64,000 nt of DNA from the NCBI GenBank assembly GCA_964036045.1, contig OZ038394.1:770903-834902 (forward strand), given 5' to 3'. Positions 1-10,320 of this stretch are shown here, one piece after another; within the stretch, counting starts at the first letter, position 1, and each line of letters starts with the position of its first letter. This stretch comes from Eutreptiella sp. 'Long Island Sound 2002'. Lineage: Eukaryota; Euglenozoa; Euglenophyceae; Eutreptiales; Eutreptiaceae. A program made the translations under genes and the position numbers. A model generated the notes under the pieces. That model was given only the letters and a program-made list of their open reading frames with translations. It did not search any database and was not told the DNA's origin.

Positions 1-186
1 GGGAGCGCGAGCGTTTGCCGCGCGTGCCCTCCAACGAGGGGGCGCGTTTCCTCTTGAGGAGAAGGCGGCGGACAATGTCGGCCTCTGCGGCCAGGTGACG
101 TTCCTTCTAGGACCAGGCGTTGGCCAGCCAATGGTCGGAGGTCGCCGTCCGACGGGCCGTATGAGTCGCCAAGAGTTGCTGGGCAC

Positions 187-830
187 TCATGGATGCCACC
201 TCAGAAAACAGGACACTCTTGCGTCCGCCCGCTTGGGCGTAGATGTGGTAGCACTAGTCCCGCACCTCCCGTCATATTCCCTCCAAAACTCGCGGGAGGT
301 CTTACGAAAGGATGCAAGGTACACCTCCTCCACCCCTTGGTAGGCCATGCGCAGCCACTGGCCATGTGTGCGCATGTAGAGTGTCATCATAGCTGCCCAA
401 TTTAGGTATATCGGTGGGCCATTGCCATATGGTGCAAGGCCGATGGTCCGGAACTGCCATGTGTAAACCTCGTAAAGTTGCCCATGCAAGGATAACGTGG
501 GAAGGTACGAGTGGGCGTAGGAGTGAAGCTGTAGGAGGGGGTGTGCCAACTGTTCCCTCATGGCCAATGAGGTAGGCACCACGGAGTGCCTAAACCCGAA
601 ACGAAGGCCAAGCATGGCGGTGTGCCAAGCGCTCAGCGTCTTCGTAAGCCACTAGGTAAGCTGATGTGCTCTCATGGCCAAGTGGAAGTGTGCCCGGGTG
701 TGGGCGGCCAAATCCTGCCTGGTTGCCGTCCACATCACGTGGGTGTAAGCCACCCCACACATAGTTTAAAGAGGCTGTGGCCCTGAGTCCCGGTGTGGAG
801 AGAGGTCGGGGGGGGGGGGTGCGGTAGACA
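187..830 (-). pseudogene. Unrecognised coding-like region
   Basis: Two minus-strand frames read like protein and meet near position 605. The upstream frame contains NYVWGGLHPRDVDGN. The downstream frame has FGFRHSVVPTSLAMREQ, then a Leu/His/Tyr-rich stretch and QGVEEVYLASFRKTSREF. Joining them needs a one-base frame change, so this looks like a broken gene or transposon piece, or two exons. I recognise no domain. The upstream end runs into two G tracts at 808-819 and 866-877. Confidence 0.3.
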
Positions 831-879
831 AGAAGGAGATAGGCTCTGCACCTCTTGGCTCTCTTGGGGGGGGGGGGCA

Positions 880-1290
880 GTCGTAGGAGTGCGTTGGCGG
901 TGTCAATAGTGAGAGATTGTGCCATCAGTGTGTGTGCCTTGGTCTTTGGGTCTGGTGCCACCCATTTTGGCCCGCGTTTGGGCTATGTTTGCCGCTCCGG
1001 CTTGTAGTTCACTTGTTTGCGTAGGGTGTCCTCAATTCATAGTGAACCTTCGTCTTTTCCCAAGGGGGGGAGCATCCCTGCCGGGGGATGTTGCCGCCAC
1101 GCTTGACGTCGCTGCGCACGTAGTGGGAGCGCCCCAATGGACTCCTGGGTGGGTGGGGTACGGACGCGGTGCTGCGACCGACTTTTTGGCTGGGGTGGGG
1201 GCCTGTGTCCCACCTAGAGAGATACTTGAGGGGGAAGTGGGAGTGAACCGTGGTAGGGGGAGGGTCATAGCCGGTATGCCCAACCTATAG
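880..1290. other. No recognisable gene
   Basis: GC-rich unique-looking sequence. Open frames exist on both strands but overlap each other and have no recognisable domain, so I see nothing supportable here. Confidence 0.4.
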
Positions 1291-1560
1291 AAGTCATTTT
1301 TTTATCAAATTGGCCGATATGAGAGTGCTGAGGGCCCGGAGGCAAGTCGGAGCATAAGTACAGATTTTGGCAGTGCTACGGGATTCAGCTCAACAGTGGT
1401 CCCCCATGGGTCCCCGAAGTACAAAGGTGTCACTGGGTCACAAATGGTGGTGCCACGGGGTCGGCGGTGTGTTGGTCTTGGAGGTGCGTGTCAAATGTAG
1501 TCGAGCAGGTGAATCTCCCATTCAATGGGATCCTAGTGTGTTTTACGCCGCTTAGGCAGA
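1290..1560 (+). repeat. Dispersed repeat, copy 1 (partner inverted at 15.07-15.55 kb)
   Basis: The segment starting TTTTTTTATCAAATTGGCC matches the reverse complement of 15415-15548. Shared blocks in the same order include GAGAGTGC, TTTTGGCAGTGC (TTTCGGCAGTGC in the partner), GGGATTCA and TATGGGTCCCC-like sequence. Further on, GAATCTCCCA and GGGTCCTAG-like blocks near 1500-1540 match the partner near 15080-15125. This copy is shorter, so it appears to be a deletion derivative. The family is unknown. Confidence 0.55.
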
Positions 1561-2030
1561 GACGGCGGTGGTATTTCCTATGCAGTGGGGTCCCGCTGCT
1601 CTCTGGGATGCTTGCGGAGCATGTATACTTGCTGCCGTATCAGGCGCGTTGTGGCTGGTCACATGTTGCTTTGCTTCGTATCTCCAAATCGCCGGGGATA
1701 TTTTTGCGAAAATGCCTAGGGCCATGCTTAGATATGCCTAGGAAAACCAACCATGCTGGGGGATTAGCCCGGGCGATTTTTGGAGCGCCCAGGGCAAAAT
1801 TGCCCGCAACGCGCACTACGTACGGTGCGCCCCAAAACATCCAAAAACCCCTAGAATGTGCAAAAAACGCACGTGTCGGGCACCTTCGAACAGTTGGGTA
1901 TGTGACCCAGGTGCTGAGGTCCGACATTTGCACGACCCCAGCCCAATTCAGGGTGGGTGTCATCGGTTTGGGTATACCCCGGCCTCACCGGGGACCTCAG
2001 GGAGTGGGTTCCTGAGGTACAGGTCATCAA
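1560..2030. other. No recognisable gene
   Basis: Open frames of about 100-180 codons overlap on both strands here, but none has a recognisable domain or convincing composition. Confidence 0.35.
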
Positions 2031-2033
2031 CGG

Positions 2034-2504
2034 TTAACGGTTAATGTAATCGCTTGGGTAATGGTCACTTTCGCGAGGTAAGGTTGCAGGAGGTGCGCTT
2101 GAGGATGCGTCATCCACGTCAATGCACTCAACCTTCACACTTGGCTTGCTTGGGGTGCCACGGCGGCGAAACTTTTTCACAGGCGGTTCGATGGGAACGG
2201 CGGATTCACTACTACTGCTGCTACTGCTGGTGGGGGTGGTTGTACTCGTAGAAGCATCGCTGTCGGTAAGCGAGCTTGACTCAGTGGCAGCAGAGGAGGA
2301 ACTACAAGAACTATCGGAAACTACTGATCCGCACGGAGGTGTGGGAGGGAGGGTCAGAGTGGGTGGCGGGGAAGCTAGTTCCGATAGGGGTTTCTCAGCG
2401 TCGCTGTCCCATGGAGAGGGAGGGGCATCACCCAAGAGCTGCAGCTCGGGTACCTCCCACTCTGACACCCCATCGGGGAGGACGGGATCGAAAACCCAAG
2501 ACAT
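2034..2504 (-). CDS. Ser/Thr/Pro-rich hypothetical protein or first exon
   Basis: The start at MSWVFDPVLPDG gives 156 residues. An acidic, Trp-containing N-terminus (about residues 1-35) is followed by a Pro- and Ser/Thr-rich linker. A basic cluster KKFRRRG, a VKVE sequence that fits the sumoylation consensus, an acidic IDVDD stretch and a TAA stop follow. An upstream in-frame Met would add 19 residues. The bias suggests an intrinsically disordered nuclear protein or a transposon ORF1. No family is recognised, and it may continue past an intron. Confidence 0.4.
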   Translation of the reverse strand: MSWVFDPVLPDGVSEWEVPELQLLGDAPPSPWDSDAEKPLSELASPPPTLTLPPTPPCGSVVSDSSCSSSSAATESSSLTDSDASTSTTTPTSSSSSSSESAVPIEPPVKKFRRRGTPSKPSVKVECIDVDDASSSAPPATLPRESDHYPSDYINR

Positions 2505-2599
2505 GGTGGAACTGATAAACGGGAGGGGGTGGGGGGAAGAAGAGAACAACAAGGGATGCACAAGGAAAAATTAGCAAAGAGAGGCGCCAACCTTCAACT

Positions 2600-3515
2600 A
2601 CTTGGTGCTACCACAGGGGGCACCCTCACGCGCGTCAGAGGAGTTGGGCGTTTGCGGAGCTTGCATGGCCCATTCCCATGGAGCCCCGCAGATGGGGACT
2701 GGTGTTCCGGGGGTTCGCATGGACCAGGTCCGGTGTACTAAAACCTGACCTCTTGTGGTGTCTGCCCATCAGGACCTGACATCTATTCAAAAATTGGCAC
2801 CTTGGAACGCAACATGGGGCACAAAAAGAGGCAAAGGATTGAAAGTGCACGTGTATGGGGCAAAGTACTTTCCCGAAACGCCTTGCTTGCACTAGCGCGC
2901 ACAGCAAGAAATGCACAAAGCCAAGCACAAAAAAAAGGGGGCAGGCAATCAACTGAAGGTGGAGTACATCCAACGCCAGCAACACCCACCACAAATACGC
3001 ACATTGTACACTCTGAGCCGGCCGGTTCGGGCGAACAGGGGACAAAGAGGTGCATGCAAGCGATCAATCGTCTATCGTACCAAATCTGTCCATGGTCCCC
3101 CATCCCTCCCGTGCCGTACAAATGAGCACCTTAATCGGACGCGGCCGGCACTTAAGGGGCTCTCCGGTCAACAAAAGATCCATGGAAAAAGAGAATGGTG
3201 GTAGGAAGGGCACAGTGGGCAAGTCCTGTGGTGGGGGGTTTAATGGTTTTGGGGTGAGCTGAGAACAGGTAGATATGAAACTTTTCCCAAGAACCCCAGG
3301 GATTAAGCAAGCGGCGTGGCCCAACATCCCTAGGGAGGATCCCGAGCGGGCACCGGATAAATCTTGAGCCCTTTTTTTTCGCACAGAATTTGGCCTCCGC
3401 GTTTCGGCAGCAACGGTTCCGAAACGCAATCGCTATCGCCGGCGATTTGGAAAAAAACCCCATGGGAAACCCCTAGGGATTTCGACATACGAAGCAAAGC
3501 GATTTGCGACATGTG
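2600..3515. other. No convincing gene
   Basis: Contains a 107-codon plus-strand frame from 2802 with a basic N-terminus (MGHKKRQRIESARVWGKV) and several overlapping frames. None is supported by a domain. I treat the stretch as unannotated. Confidence 0.3.
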
Positions 3516-3539
3516 TGGGAGTCCGCCGATTTGCTGATT

Positions 3540-4060
3540 GAGTGGGTGTTTGGAATGGGTGTGATACCCATGTCCGGTGTCTTTGGTGTGTCGTGTGTGC
3601 AGTAGGCAGGTGCATTGATCTTGGTCGGATGCGGTGGGATTCACATCTCTGGTGTCCTCGGTGTTCCTATGGTTTCAGATGCCTCTTGGAGCCACCATTC
3701 CTATATCAGTGCCAGGTGAACGGTGCTCTACGAGCGATGTAGGAGAAGATTGGTCCTCCTCGACTCAGTTTACTTTGTTGTGCCCATTGACTGTGCCGAC
3801 TTTCTAATGGAACGTTTGTTTGGATTGGGAGTGCTACCCAAGTCTGGTGTGGTTGGTGTGTCCTTTCTTTTATCAGATGTCTGCTGGGAACTTCTGTCTC
3901 TCTGTGCGATTATATGCACATCACTGCCAGGTGGAGGGTGATAACCGAAGGAGCAGGAGAAGTTTGGCCCTCGGTGACTCAGGTTCCTTCTCGGTTGTAA
4001 TTATCCATTTGGTTACTAGATCACATTTTCAGATGGACTGGGTGTTTGAATCTGATTGGC
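3540..4060 (+). repeat. Diverged ~270-bp tandem duplication
   Basis: Two related blocks begin at GTGTTTGGAATGGGTG (about 3546) and TGTTTGGATTGGGAGTG (about 3815). Each is followed by CCCA(T/A)GTC(C/T)GGTGT, later by CAGTGCCAGGTG or CACTGCCAGGTG, and then AGGAGAAG. A third partial start, ACTGGGTGTTTGAAT, lies near 4038. The block ends just upstream of the CT tract and RING start, so it could be the old promoter region of that gene. Confidence 0.5.
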
Positions 4061-4072
4061 GGCCATCGCCAG

Positions 4073-4110
4073 CTCCCTCCCTCTCTCTCTCTCTCTCTCT
4101 CGCGCTCTCT
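4073..4110 (+). repeat. CT-rich microsatellite
   Basis: A nearly pure run of CT dinucleotides lies 16 bases upstream of the RING pseudogene start. Pyrimidine tracts like this are common in 5' leaders of plant-lineage genes, which would suit a former 5' UTR. Confidence 0.85.
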
Positions 4111-4125
4111 AATCAGTCCCGTGCA

Positions 4126-4656
4126 ATGGCGGAGCCTGGGGACGAGTGCCCAATTTGCATGGAGCTAGCCCCTACCATCGCCCTACCATGTGACACACAA
4201 CACCAGTAGTGCCATTAGTGCGCACAAGACATCCGTCTGACTCGGTGCCCCATGTCTGGATCAACCGTGACGCAAACAGGCCACAATCTACCCCCACACC
4301 GAGGCAACGCAACAGACGTGAACATCTACATCCAATGGAGGAACCGACGCTTGGTCCGCTACGGCCACATGGACGACGAGGCCTGGCCAACAAACATAAC
4401 ATATAACACAGGGAGACAGAGGTTTGCGCCCATTGGGCTTATCTGGGTAGCTTTCCATCGGTCCGACGCATACGGCTACTGGACATCCCGCCACGAGGTC
4501 AGTCACATGGCAAACACGGTGGACAACCTCAGCACGTCCCCCCACCCGCCCACCTGGCTCGATAGGTTGCCCAACAGCCAAGCCGGGGAATATTTGGGAT
4601 CAATGGTCGGTTCCGATAGACTGAATGTCCCCGCCATAGACAATTCCAGCCATTAG
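4126..4656 (+). pseudogene. RING-finger (C3HC4-like) protein, two in-frame TAG codons
   Basis: The start ATG sits in a good context (GCAATGGCG) just after the CT tract. The N-terminus MAEPGDECPICMEL opens a RING finger. The ligand spacing C-x2-C-x10-C-x3-H-x2-C-x2-C-x9-C-P-x-S is visible, the last Cys being Ser (TCT for TGT). Two TAG codons fall inside the finger, one each side of Cys-His. The same frame then stays free of TAA and TGA through WIQWRN-like and DAYGYW sequence to a TAG at 4654-4656, and two more TAGs precede the first TGA near 4867. RING proteins are mostly E3 ubiquitin ligases. Simplest reading: a decayed gene or retrocopy; read-through or TAG reassignment is the alternative. 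Confidence 0.65.
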
Positions 4657-4659
4657 TCC

Positions 4660-5200
4660 AGCAGTACTGCGAAGTCCAATCAATGCACGTGTCCCCTTCT
4701 TGGTTGGGGTGCTCCACTATGTAAAGTACAGCGAGGCGTTTTTTGCGGTTAGCTCTGCGGGTCACTTGAGTGCTTGTCCTTTCTGCCGACTCTAAAGAAC
4801 AACCAGGATCAATTAAAAGCAGTCGTCCATAAGGTGTGGACTGCATTCACTGTACTACTTGCGAACTGACTGGGCTGCATAGCACGGCACTCACTCGGCC
4901 TTTCCCGGTCAGTTGCTGTTTAGTTTCAAAAGTGCAGGGAGAAACATACAATAGGAAGAGAAGAGGAGGCACAAGACCACTTGAGGGGTGTGGGTTGCTC
5001 CTATTTCCTCTGTTTTTGGCTTGGGAGGCTTGTGCAAACATTGCTGACATAGATTCTTATCCTTGGTAACCTGAACAAATTTTCTTGGTCTAAACTCAGA
5101 CTTGGGGATGCCATTGGGAACAGCCATGCTCAGAACACGCCATACAAAGAAAGAAGCGAATATGCATGTGTGTCGTGCCGGCTGTGTGTTTGCTGTGCCA
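4660..5200. other. No recognisable gene
   Basis: A minus-strand frame around 4940-5130 contains KFVQVTKDKNLCQQCLHKPP, which could be an exon with a Cys pair. It has no identifiable family and is followed by SINE-derived sequence, so I do not call it a gene. Confidence 0.3.
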
Positions 5201-5210
5201 TAGTATGGGC

Positions 5211-5400
5211 GTGGTGCCCTGTGCTTCAGTGGAAGCACCCTGGACTCCAGCGTCGCTGGTCCCAGGTTCGAACCCCACTGCCCGAGCCGCTCGGGCAAAG
5301 GCAAGCAACGGGTGGGGTAGCAGCCCCCCGCCGGGCGTGGGCGGTGGCGGGGCGCACTGCTGCAGGTGGCTGGGCACATTTTTTTATTTAGTGTATAGCA
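5211..5400 (+). mobile_element. tRNA-derived SINE
   Basis: The 5' end resembles a tRNA. An A-box-like TGTGCTTCAGTGG is at 5220-5232 and a perfect B box GGTTCGAACCC is at 5265-5275, 32 bases apart, as in RNA polymerase III internal promoters. The stretch between them has a degenerate anticodon arm whose loop reads CTCCAGC, hinting at a tRNA-Trp origin. The acceptor and T stems do not pair, so it is not a working tRNA. A GC-rich body follows and ends near TTTTTTTATTTA. Confidence 0.65.
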
Positions 5401-5510
5401 CAATTTTGAAGCTGCCCGGGAGGGTGAACGTCTGGTCCGGGTTCGGGGACCCGGTGACGGCGTGCAGGCTGACCCCCGCGCCGTTCGGGGGGACGTCGTA
5501 GGGGAATATT

Positions 5511-5635
5511 GGGGGGGGGGGGGGGGGGGTAAATCCAATTTACACTGTAAAATCCATAAATTTTTGTGAATTCTTCAAACAGTGGCGTGGGTTTCTGTAA
5601 ATTTCTGTAAATTCGGTGTAAATTGAGAGACCCAA
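5511..5635 (-). repeat. Poly-C-ended dispersed repeat, copy 1
   Basis: Read on the minus strand this runs CAATTTACA...GAATTC...TTTTACAGTGTAAATTGG into a 19-base C tract (G tract at 5511-5529 on the plus strand). It is homologous to 60288-60399 on the plus strand. Both encode a PLFEE-x-TK-x-Y reading before the homopolymer, and both end in C15-C19. The homopolymer therefore seems to be part of the element, not a chance run. Confidence 0.6.
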
Positions 5636-5840
5636 GTGCTGTGCATGTTATTAGCTGTAGATTTAGATTTGTAGGATGTCTGGAATTGTGAGTGTTGAAC
5701 ATGAACTTTGCAAATTCTTCCTTGATTTGTCAGCTTTTTCATTGTCATGTATTGTGGGTGCGCAAGCAGTTGCAAGAATTTCGCTGTTAGTTGGCGAACC
5801 CCAGTACTTTGCATGTTTGAAGATGTAGATTGACACATCT
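5575..5840. repeat. Diverged internal duplication
   Basis: Two AT-rich blocks (about 5590-5680 and 5755-5840) share GTGCTGTGCATG / GTACTTTGCATG, then TGTAGATT, and related flanks. They look like an old duplication about 165 bp apart. No coding function is seen. Confidence 0.4.
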
Positions 5841-5988
5841 ACCAATTGGGTTGCTTGTCGTGAAGCTTGTAGATTACTGTTTGTTGTGGCGCACCCCGAC
5901 TTACTGTTGATGTGTGACATAGGCGATGTATGGACACCCGCACCCACACATGTTGAATTTGGCCTACACACATGAACTGCGCCTTGAA

Positions 5989-6002
5989 CCCCCCCCCCCC
6001 CC
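5989..6002 (+). repeat. C14 homopolymer tract
   Basis: Uninterrupted run of 14 C separating the AT-rich block from the decayed coding region downstream. Confidence 0.9.
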
Positions 6003-6249
6003 ATGCATCAACCACACCGCCTACCAAATAGGTGTTAAGAGGTCCAACGCCCCCCCCAAGCAAGTCCAGTTGCACTGCAGAGCAGCGGTCGCACGCGCGC
6101 CAGACGGCGAGGGTGTCTGTGCCAATCGCGGAGCGCTGCGGACACAAAAGCTCTTGCGCCGGATGCGCGATGGAGGGGCTCAGTTTGGGGGTCGGGTTGT
6201 ATGTCTTGTCAAATGTGCGAATGTAAATTCTGCCCCGTGAGGAAGACGG

Positions 6250-7640
6250 TGATGTGGAGCCCAACCAAGACCCCACCACCGAGGATGTCAGCAACGAGGG
6301 CATCATCAGAACCCTCACGGAGTATTCGAACAAAGATCCCGTTGGCAGGAGCCTGCCCCACACACATCGACTCGCAATGACCACGACCCAAGCACAGGGA
6401 CCTACGGTCCCTCGCCCTGAGAGGGTTTGCCCCACATGGCAGACACAGAGAAAGAGCAAGAGGTGCATTGATAAGGGAACCCAGTGCTGAAGAAGACGGG
6501 AACCAACCCAGGGCCGATTTCGAGTATACCCCACCGAGCACCCAGCGTGACCTACGGGCGTACCGGTTCTAGGAAAACATAGACAATCCCCATCAACGCA
6601 TCCCACGATCCCCGCACCCACGGAACTCACACTAATCGAGGAATTAGTCAAACTAAACAGAACAGACGAAAGGGCGCACATCGGGGACAACGAGAAACGG
6701 ACAAGTGGGACAACCTCCATATACGAAGCACAGGCTTCCTTCAATGCATACCTGGCCAAGGACCCGTGCCGGATGGCAACTACCGAACACATCCGACGAC
6801 AAACACAGGACGGCACCTAGTATGATTGCAACACCTACCAACTACCAGCGTTCGCGGAACGTGAACTACGAAAAATGATGCCCGTAAAGCATGAAGCAGA
6901 CTCTGACGGTGTGCACATGGCGGGGGACATGGACCAACTATACCATACAAACCGAGGCAAACCACCAAGGAAACCCAAATATCAGCAACCTAAGAGACCT
7001 CGTACTACTGCATTCCACGGGTACCAGACGCAACCACGACAGACTAATGCGAAGTGCCGCCATACAAACCAAATGGGGTGGCAGTGAAGACGAACGGGTT
7101 GCCCAGATCGTATGTCTATTGCCCAAGCCGGGTGCCAAGGAGCTTGTGGTGGCCTACGAGGCCAACCGACCACACCGCATGGCCCTCTAGACCTCCCGCA
7201 TGGACTATCTGCACCGAGCACCCCTGAGGAAGCTGTCAAGGCACGTCCGCGGCGTGAACCAACTCGACAACTTCGTCGTCCGCAAATGTTCGGTGGACAA
7301 CGAAAGACTGGAAGACCACCTACAACCGAGATGAATCATGGCACTACACCTGGACAACACCACAAAACTTGGCCATGAACCCACACACAAAACATACACC
7401 CTCTCCAATGGCACCCCGCTAAAGGTAGGGCGGAGAACCGCTATGACATGCTCCAATCACAACCGGCGAATGCCAGGGTGGTTGTGGGCAAATCCCGCCC
7501 CACAGACGGGAATCTGCACCTGCGACGAGTTCATGAAACACATCAACAGACACCGGTGTGACATGGCATCAACGGTAGCCATCAAAGACCCGGAAAACAA
7601 AGTCAAACGAAAATGTGCCCCCGAACATACATCAGGATAA
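6250..7640 (+). pseudogene. Decayed coding region, possibly retroelement
   Basis: Several plus-strand frames read like protein but are broken by frameshifts and by stops of all types. One includes ELTLIEELVKLNRTDERAHI, then STOP (TAG near 6818), then YDCNTYQLPAFAERELRKMM. A second, from about 7030, contains IVCLLPKPGAKELVVAYEAN and RPHRMAL, followed by another TAG. A third holds CSNHNRRMPGWLWANPAP. The LPKPG...RP spacing recalls the entry of a LINE reverse transcriptase, but no YxDD box is visible, so that is a weak guess. The strand is A/C-rich throughout. A long minus-strand frame over 5839-6816 is probably a shadow. Confidence 0.4.
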
Positions 7641-9300
7641 AGCGGCTCACACGCCTAGAAGCTACGCCTACCCATGCAGCTGCTGCCACAAATAACATAG
7701 ACACTACAAACCATCAAACAAGAGGAGGAAAACACGGGCACCCAGACAATTTGGCTCTCGCTGAACTGTTATTATTCTGGGAGGGCTTGTGGGACCTTTG
7801 CTGCTTCGTGTCAGGGTTTCTATCTTTTTTTTTGCGCATCGTATGGCCCTCGGGGTACAACCGAGGCTCAAGTCCTGGCACGTTGCCTGGGACCCCCATG
7901 CTGTGAGAGGCGCTGGACGAATCGAACAGGCCCACTTCCGACACCTTTACGTGACCGGCACTGCGGCCGCCTTCTTGGAGAGGGGGCTGCCGAAGAACGC
8001 CCGGGAGGAGTGTCGGCGGTCGGGGCTGTCGAGACAGCTGATGGCAGGCGGTGCAGAGTTTGCATGGAGAACGTCCCTAACGGCGCGTGGGGCGTGAAGC
8101 GGGGTGGATGGAGTCGGTGCAGAGGGGACGAGGGGGGCGCAGGTTCCTTCAAGGACGTTGTAGGCGGTCACCGAACTGACACACAAGGTGGGGACGGAGA
8201 CCGAGAGGAAAGCGCCAGGCGCGGAAGCTACCCTGACGGCAAGTGAACAAACATGCCGGTGGGCATACCGCCGTAGCCAAGGGGGGCGGAGGCGCAAGGC
8301 CTTACCTTGAGGCCTCTCTGAACCGCTGTGGTAGTCCGGATCGATCGACCCTAGTATGGGTACAGGGGCCACGGGGTTGGTGCCAGCGTCGGGTGAGGGG
8401 TATGGGAGACCTAAAAATCGCGGTGATGGAGATTTGGGGGCCTAAGGATAAGTGCTGGCTGCTTAGGGGGTGGTAGGGCCCTGAGCGAAGGGCAGGCTGG
8501 GTTGTGCCAGGGGGACGACATCCAGGTGCATTTCCGCGGGGTGGGACGAGGGGCGGATAATGAGGTGGAGCGGGTTGGGGCGACAAGGGGAACGCCCGGC
8601 GGTGAGGGGCGGACGAGCCAGAGCATGTCTGCACGAGCGGCTTGCGGAAGGAGGTGGAGGATTTGAAGAGCGGCAAGGGGAAGGAGCAGGAATGAGAGGA
8701 GAAGGGGGAGGCCATCCGCCGCCCTCGGTGGCCCACGTTGAGAAGATGGAGAGCGCTCCCCATCCACCGCGGTGGATGTCTCTACAATGCAAGCTCCTAA
8801 AAGAGATTTTGGGAGCTTTGGGCTGGGGCAGGAGTGGGTGGCCGAGGACGTGGAAGGGGTGGAGGGGGGAGCAAGGACCCATACCCTGGAGTCTGACATT
8901 GTCCTAATGGATCCGTAGGACAGGGGGACCCCATGGGACAAGTTTGCGTGGTGGTTTGGGTGGGGATGGTTCGCAATCAGCGTGAGTATGGAGCCAAGTG
9001 GGGCGGCTGAAAAAAGACTGCCTCTGGGCAACAATCGGAGGGTAAGGGTTGTGGGGAGGGACGGGGAGGGGTGGCGGCCATTACACAGCCTAGGTTCCAC
9101 AAGGGGGTGGAAGTGGCCTTGCACCACGGGGAATTATGTTTCAACACCCCGGGAAGTAACCCCAAATGGGCTGTCGGGCAAGCCCAAGCAACCAAGCCAG
9201 CAAGAAAGGGGTGAGCCGGGAGCAGGCCATCCATTGGAGGGTGTATTGTCCCCATTGGACGGGATGGATCGCTGTTGAGGGTACCGTGGGAGGGGGGGAC
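7640..9300. other. GC-rich region without recognised gene
   Basis: Long frames on both strands (for example 238 codons on the minus strand at 8411-9127) come from high GC and low stop density. Their translations are low in complexity and show no domain. The region lies upstream of a tyrosine-recombinase remnant and may hold the rest of that element, but I saw no reverse-transcriptase motif. Confidence 0.35.
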
Positions 9301-9309
9301 GAGAGCGCG

Positions 9310-9428
9310 TGGGGCCATGAGGCAACGGAAACTGGGTTCGCATACGCCCCCGTGTCACAGGCGCATGGTCATAACCACATTGTTCAGTGTTTTGCTTGCT
9401 CCACTGCAGCGCGTGGGGGGGGGGGGGG
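9310..9428 (+). repeat. ~115-bp direct repeat ending in G14, copy 1
   Basis: Starts GGCCATGAGGCAACGGAAAC and runs through CATACGCCCCCGTGTCACAG to GTTTTGCTTGCT, ending in a G tract at 9415-9428. An almost identical copy is at 10849-10962 in the same orientation. The two flank the tyrosine-recombinase remnant at 9855-10320, so they could be direct terminal or internal repeats of that element. Confidence 0.75.
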
Positions 9429-9854
9429 CAGATGGCGAGGAGGAGTGGTGGGGTATAGGTTTGCCTAGGGGCGACTCTGGGACGGGCGCAAGAACCGGGG
9501 GATAGCCTGGAGGCGCTGGCAGTTCATTCCGTTGATGACCGCACCTCCAGGAGATGGGGGTGTGACATAATTAAAAAACAGACAAATGCAAACCAGAGGT
9601 ACCTCCGGGAGATGGGGGGGGGGGGGTGGGGAAGTTGTAAGGATTTTTATTGCAGCAGTCCAGAGATGGGGCTTCGGCGTCCTCAATGCGGGGGACAATT
9701 GAAGCACTACAGATTGCGGAGGAAATGGGGTGGATCCCCCCCGCAGTGGCTCTGATCCACATGAGATTGGCCAAAAGTGGGGTGGGGGGGGGGGCAAAAT
9801 TCCAAATTTACCTTTTCCCTTGGGTTCCGCGAGCAGCAACGACACGGGGGTGCG

Positions 9855-10320
9855 GGGGCACCGGATGGGAGGCCCTTGGTGGCACTCATGTGCCTATCGT
9901 GGTTCGCTTTGTTCCTGGTCAGTGAGGCTGCCTCTATACACGTTGCGGATATTCGGGGGGAAAAGGCCCTCGTTTTTTGGGCTACCAAGAGGGGCATGAT
10001 TATCTGGTGATGGCGATGGTGGTCACAGTGGTCAGCGGCCTTGGGGGGATACCTTCGGCGTTACACCAAGGGGTGGGAGGGTGACGCAAGGGTGGTTCCT
10101 AGGGGGCCGCCTGTCTATGACACGGCTCTGGCGGGGCTCTTTCAGGGCAATTAGTGGGCGGATGGGCGTTGGCCTGGGTGCCGGAGGGGGGTGCCACGGC
10201 AGAGCCGCGGAGCCAGCCACAACGCCACCCGTGCCTGCTTGGACAGGCTATGAGCCATTGGCGGCCACCCTCGGTCTCTTCGGGACACCCCCTCCAACCT
10301 GACGCCCTGCCTCTGACGCA
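9855..10320 (+). pseudogene. Tyrosine recombinase fragment (DIRS-like)
   Basis: The frame at 9855-10140 reads ALMCLSWFALFLVSEAASIH...FWATK, then a TGA, then GYLRRYTKGWEGDA. This matches box I and the following beta strands of DIRS-type recombinases, where LLR(V/I)SEAA is usual. The catalytic Arg is here Leu (CTG for CGG). After a frameshift near 10140 a second frame gives EGGATAE and MSHWRPPSVSSGHPL. These match the GGATA of box II and the GHWRSxSVxxGY of box III, with the box II Arg lost and the nucleophilic Tyr replaced by His. Such enzymes integrate DIRS and Ngaro-like retroelements as circles. With at least three key residues gone this copy is dead. The N-terminal domain is not clearly visible. 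Confidence 0.65.

Noticed and set aside
1671-3510. Inverted repeat between about 1671-1720 and 3430-3500 (shared GCTTTGCTTCGTAT and CCAAATCGCCGG)
   Set aside because: Only two short blocks match and they occur in a different order; not enough to call a repeat.
5211-5285. Functional tRNA-Trp gene
   Set aside because: A and B boxes are present but anticodon, acceptor and T stems do not pair; a SINE head fits better.
5839-6816. 325-codon minus-strand ORF as a membrane protein
   Set aside because: It is antisense to a plus-strand region that reads more like protein; the hydrophobic Cys/Val/Leu composition is what A/C-rich sequence gives on the opposite strand.
6250-7640. Confident reverse-transcriptase call
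   Set aside because: LPKPG...RP is suggestive but no palm motif (YxDD or similar) could be found in any frame.
8411-9127. 238-codon minus-strand Pro/Leu-rich ORF
   Set aside because: High GC with few stops on both strands; low-complexity translation and no domain.
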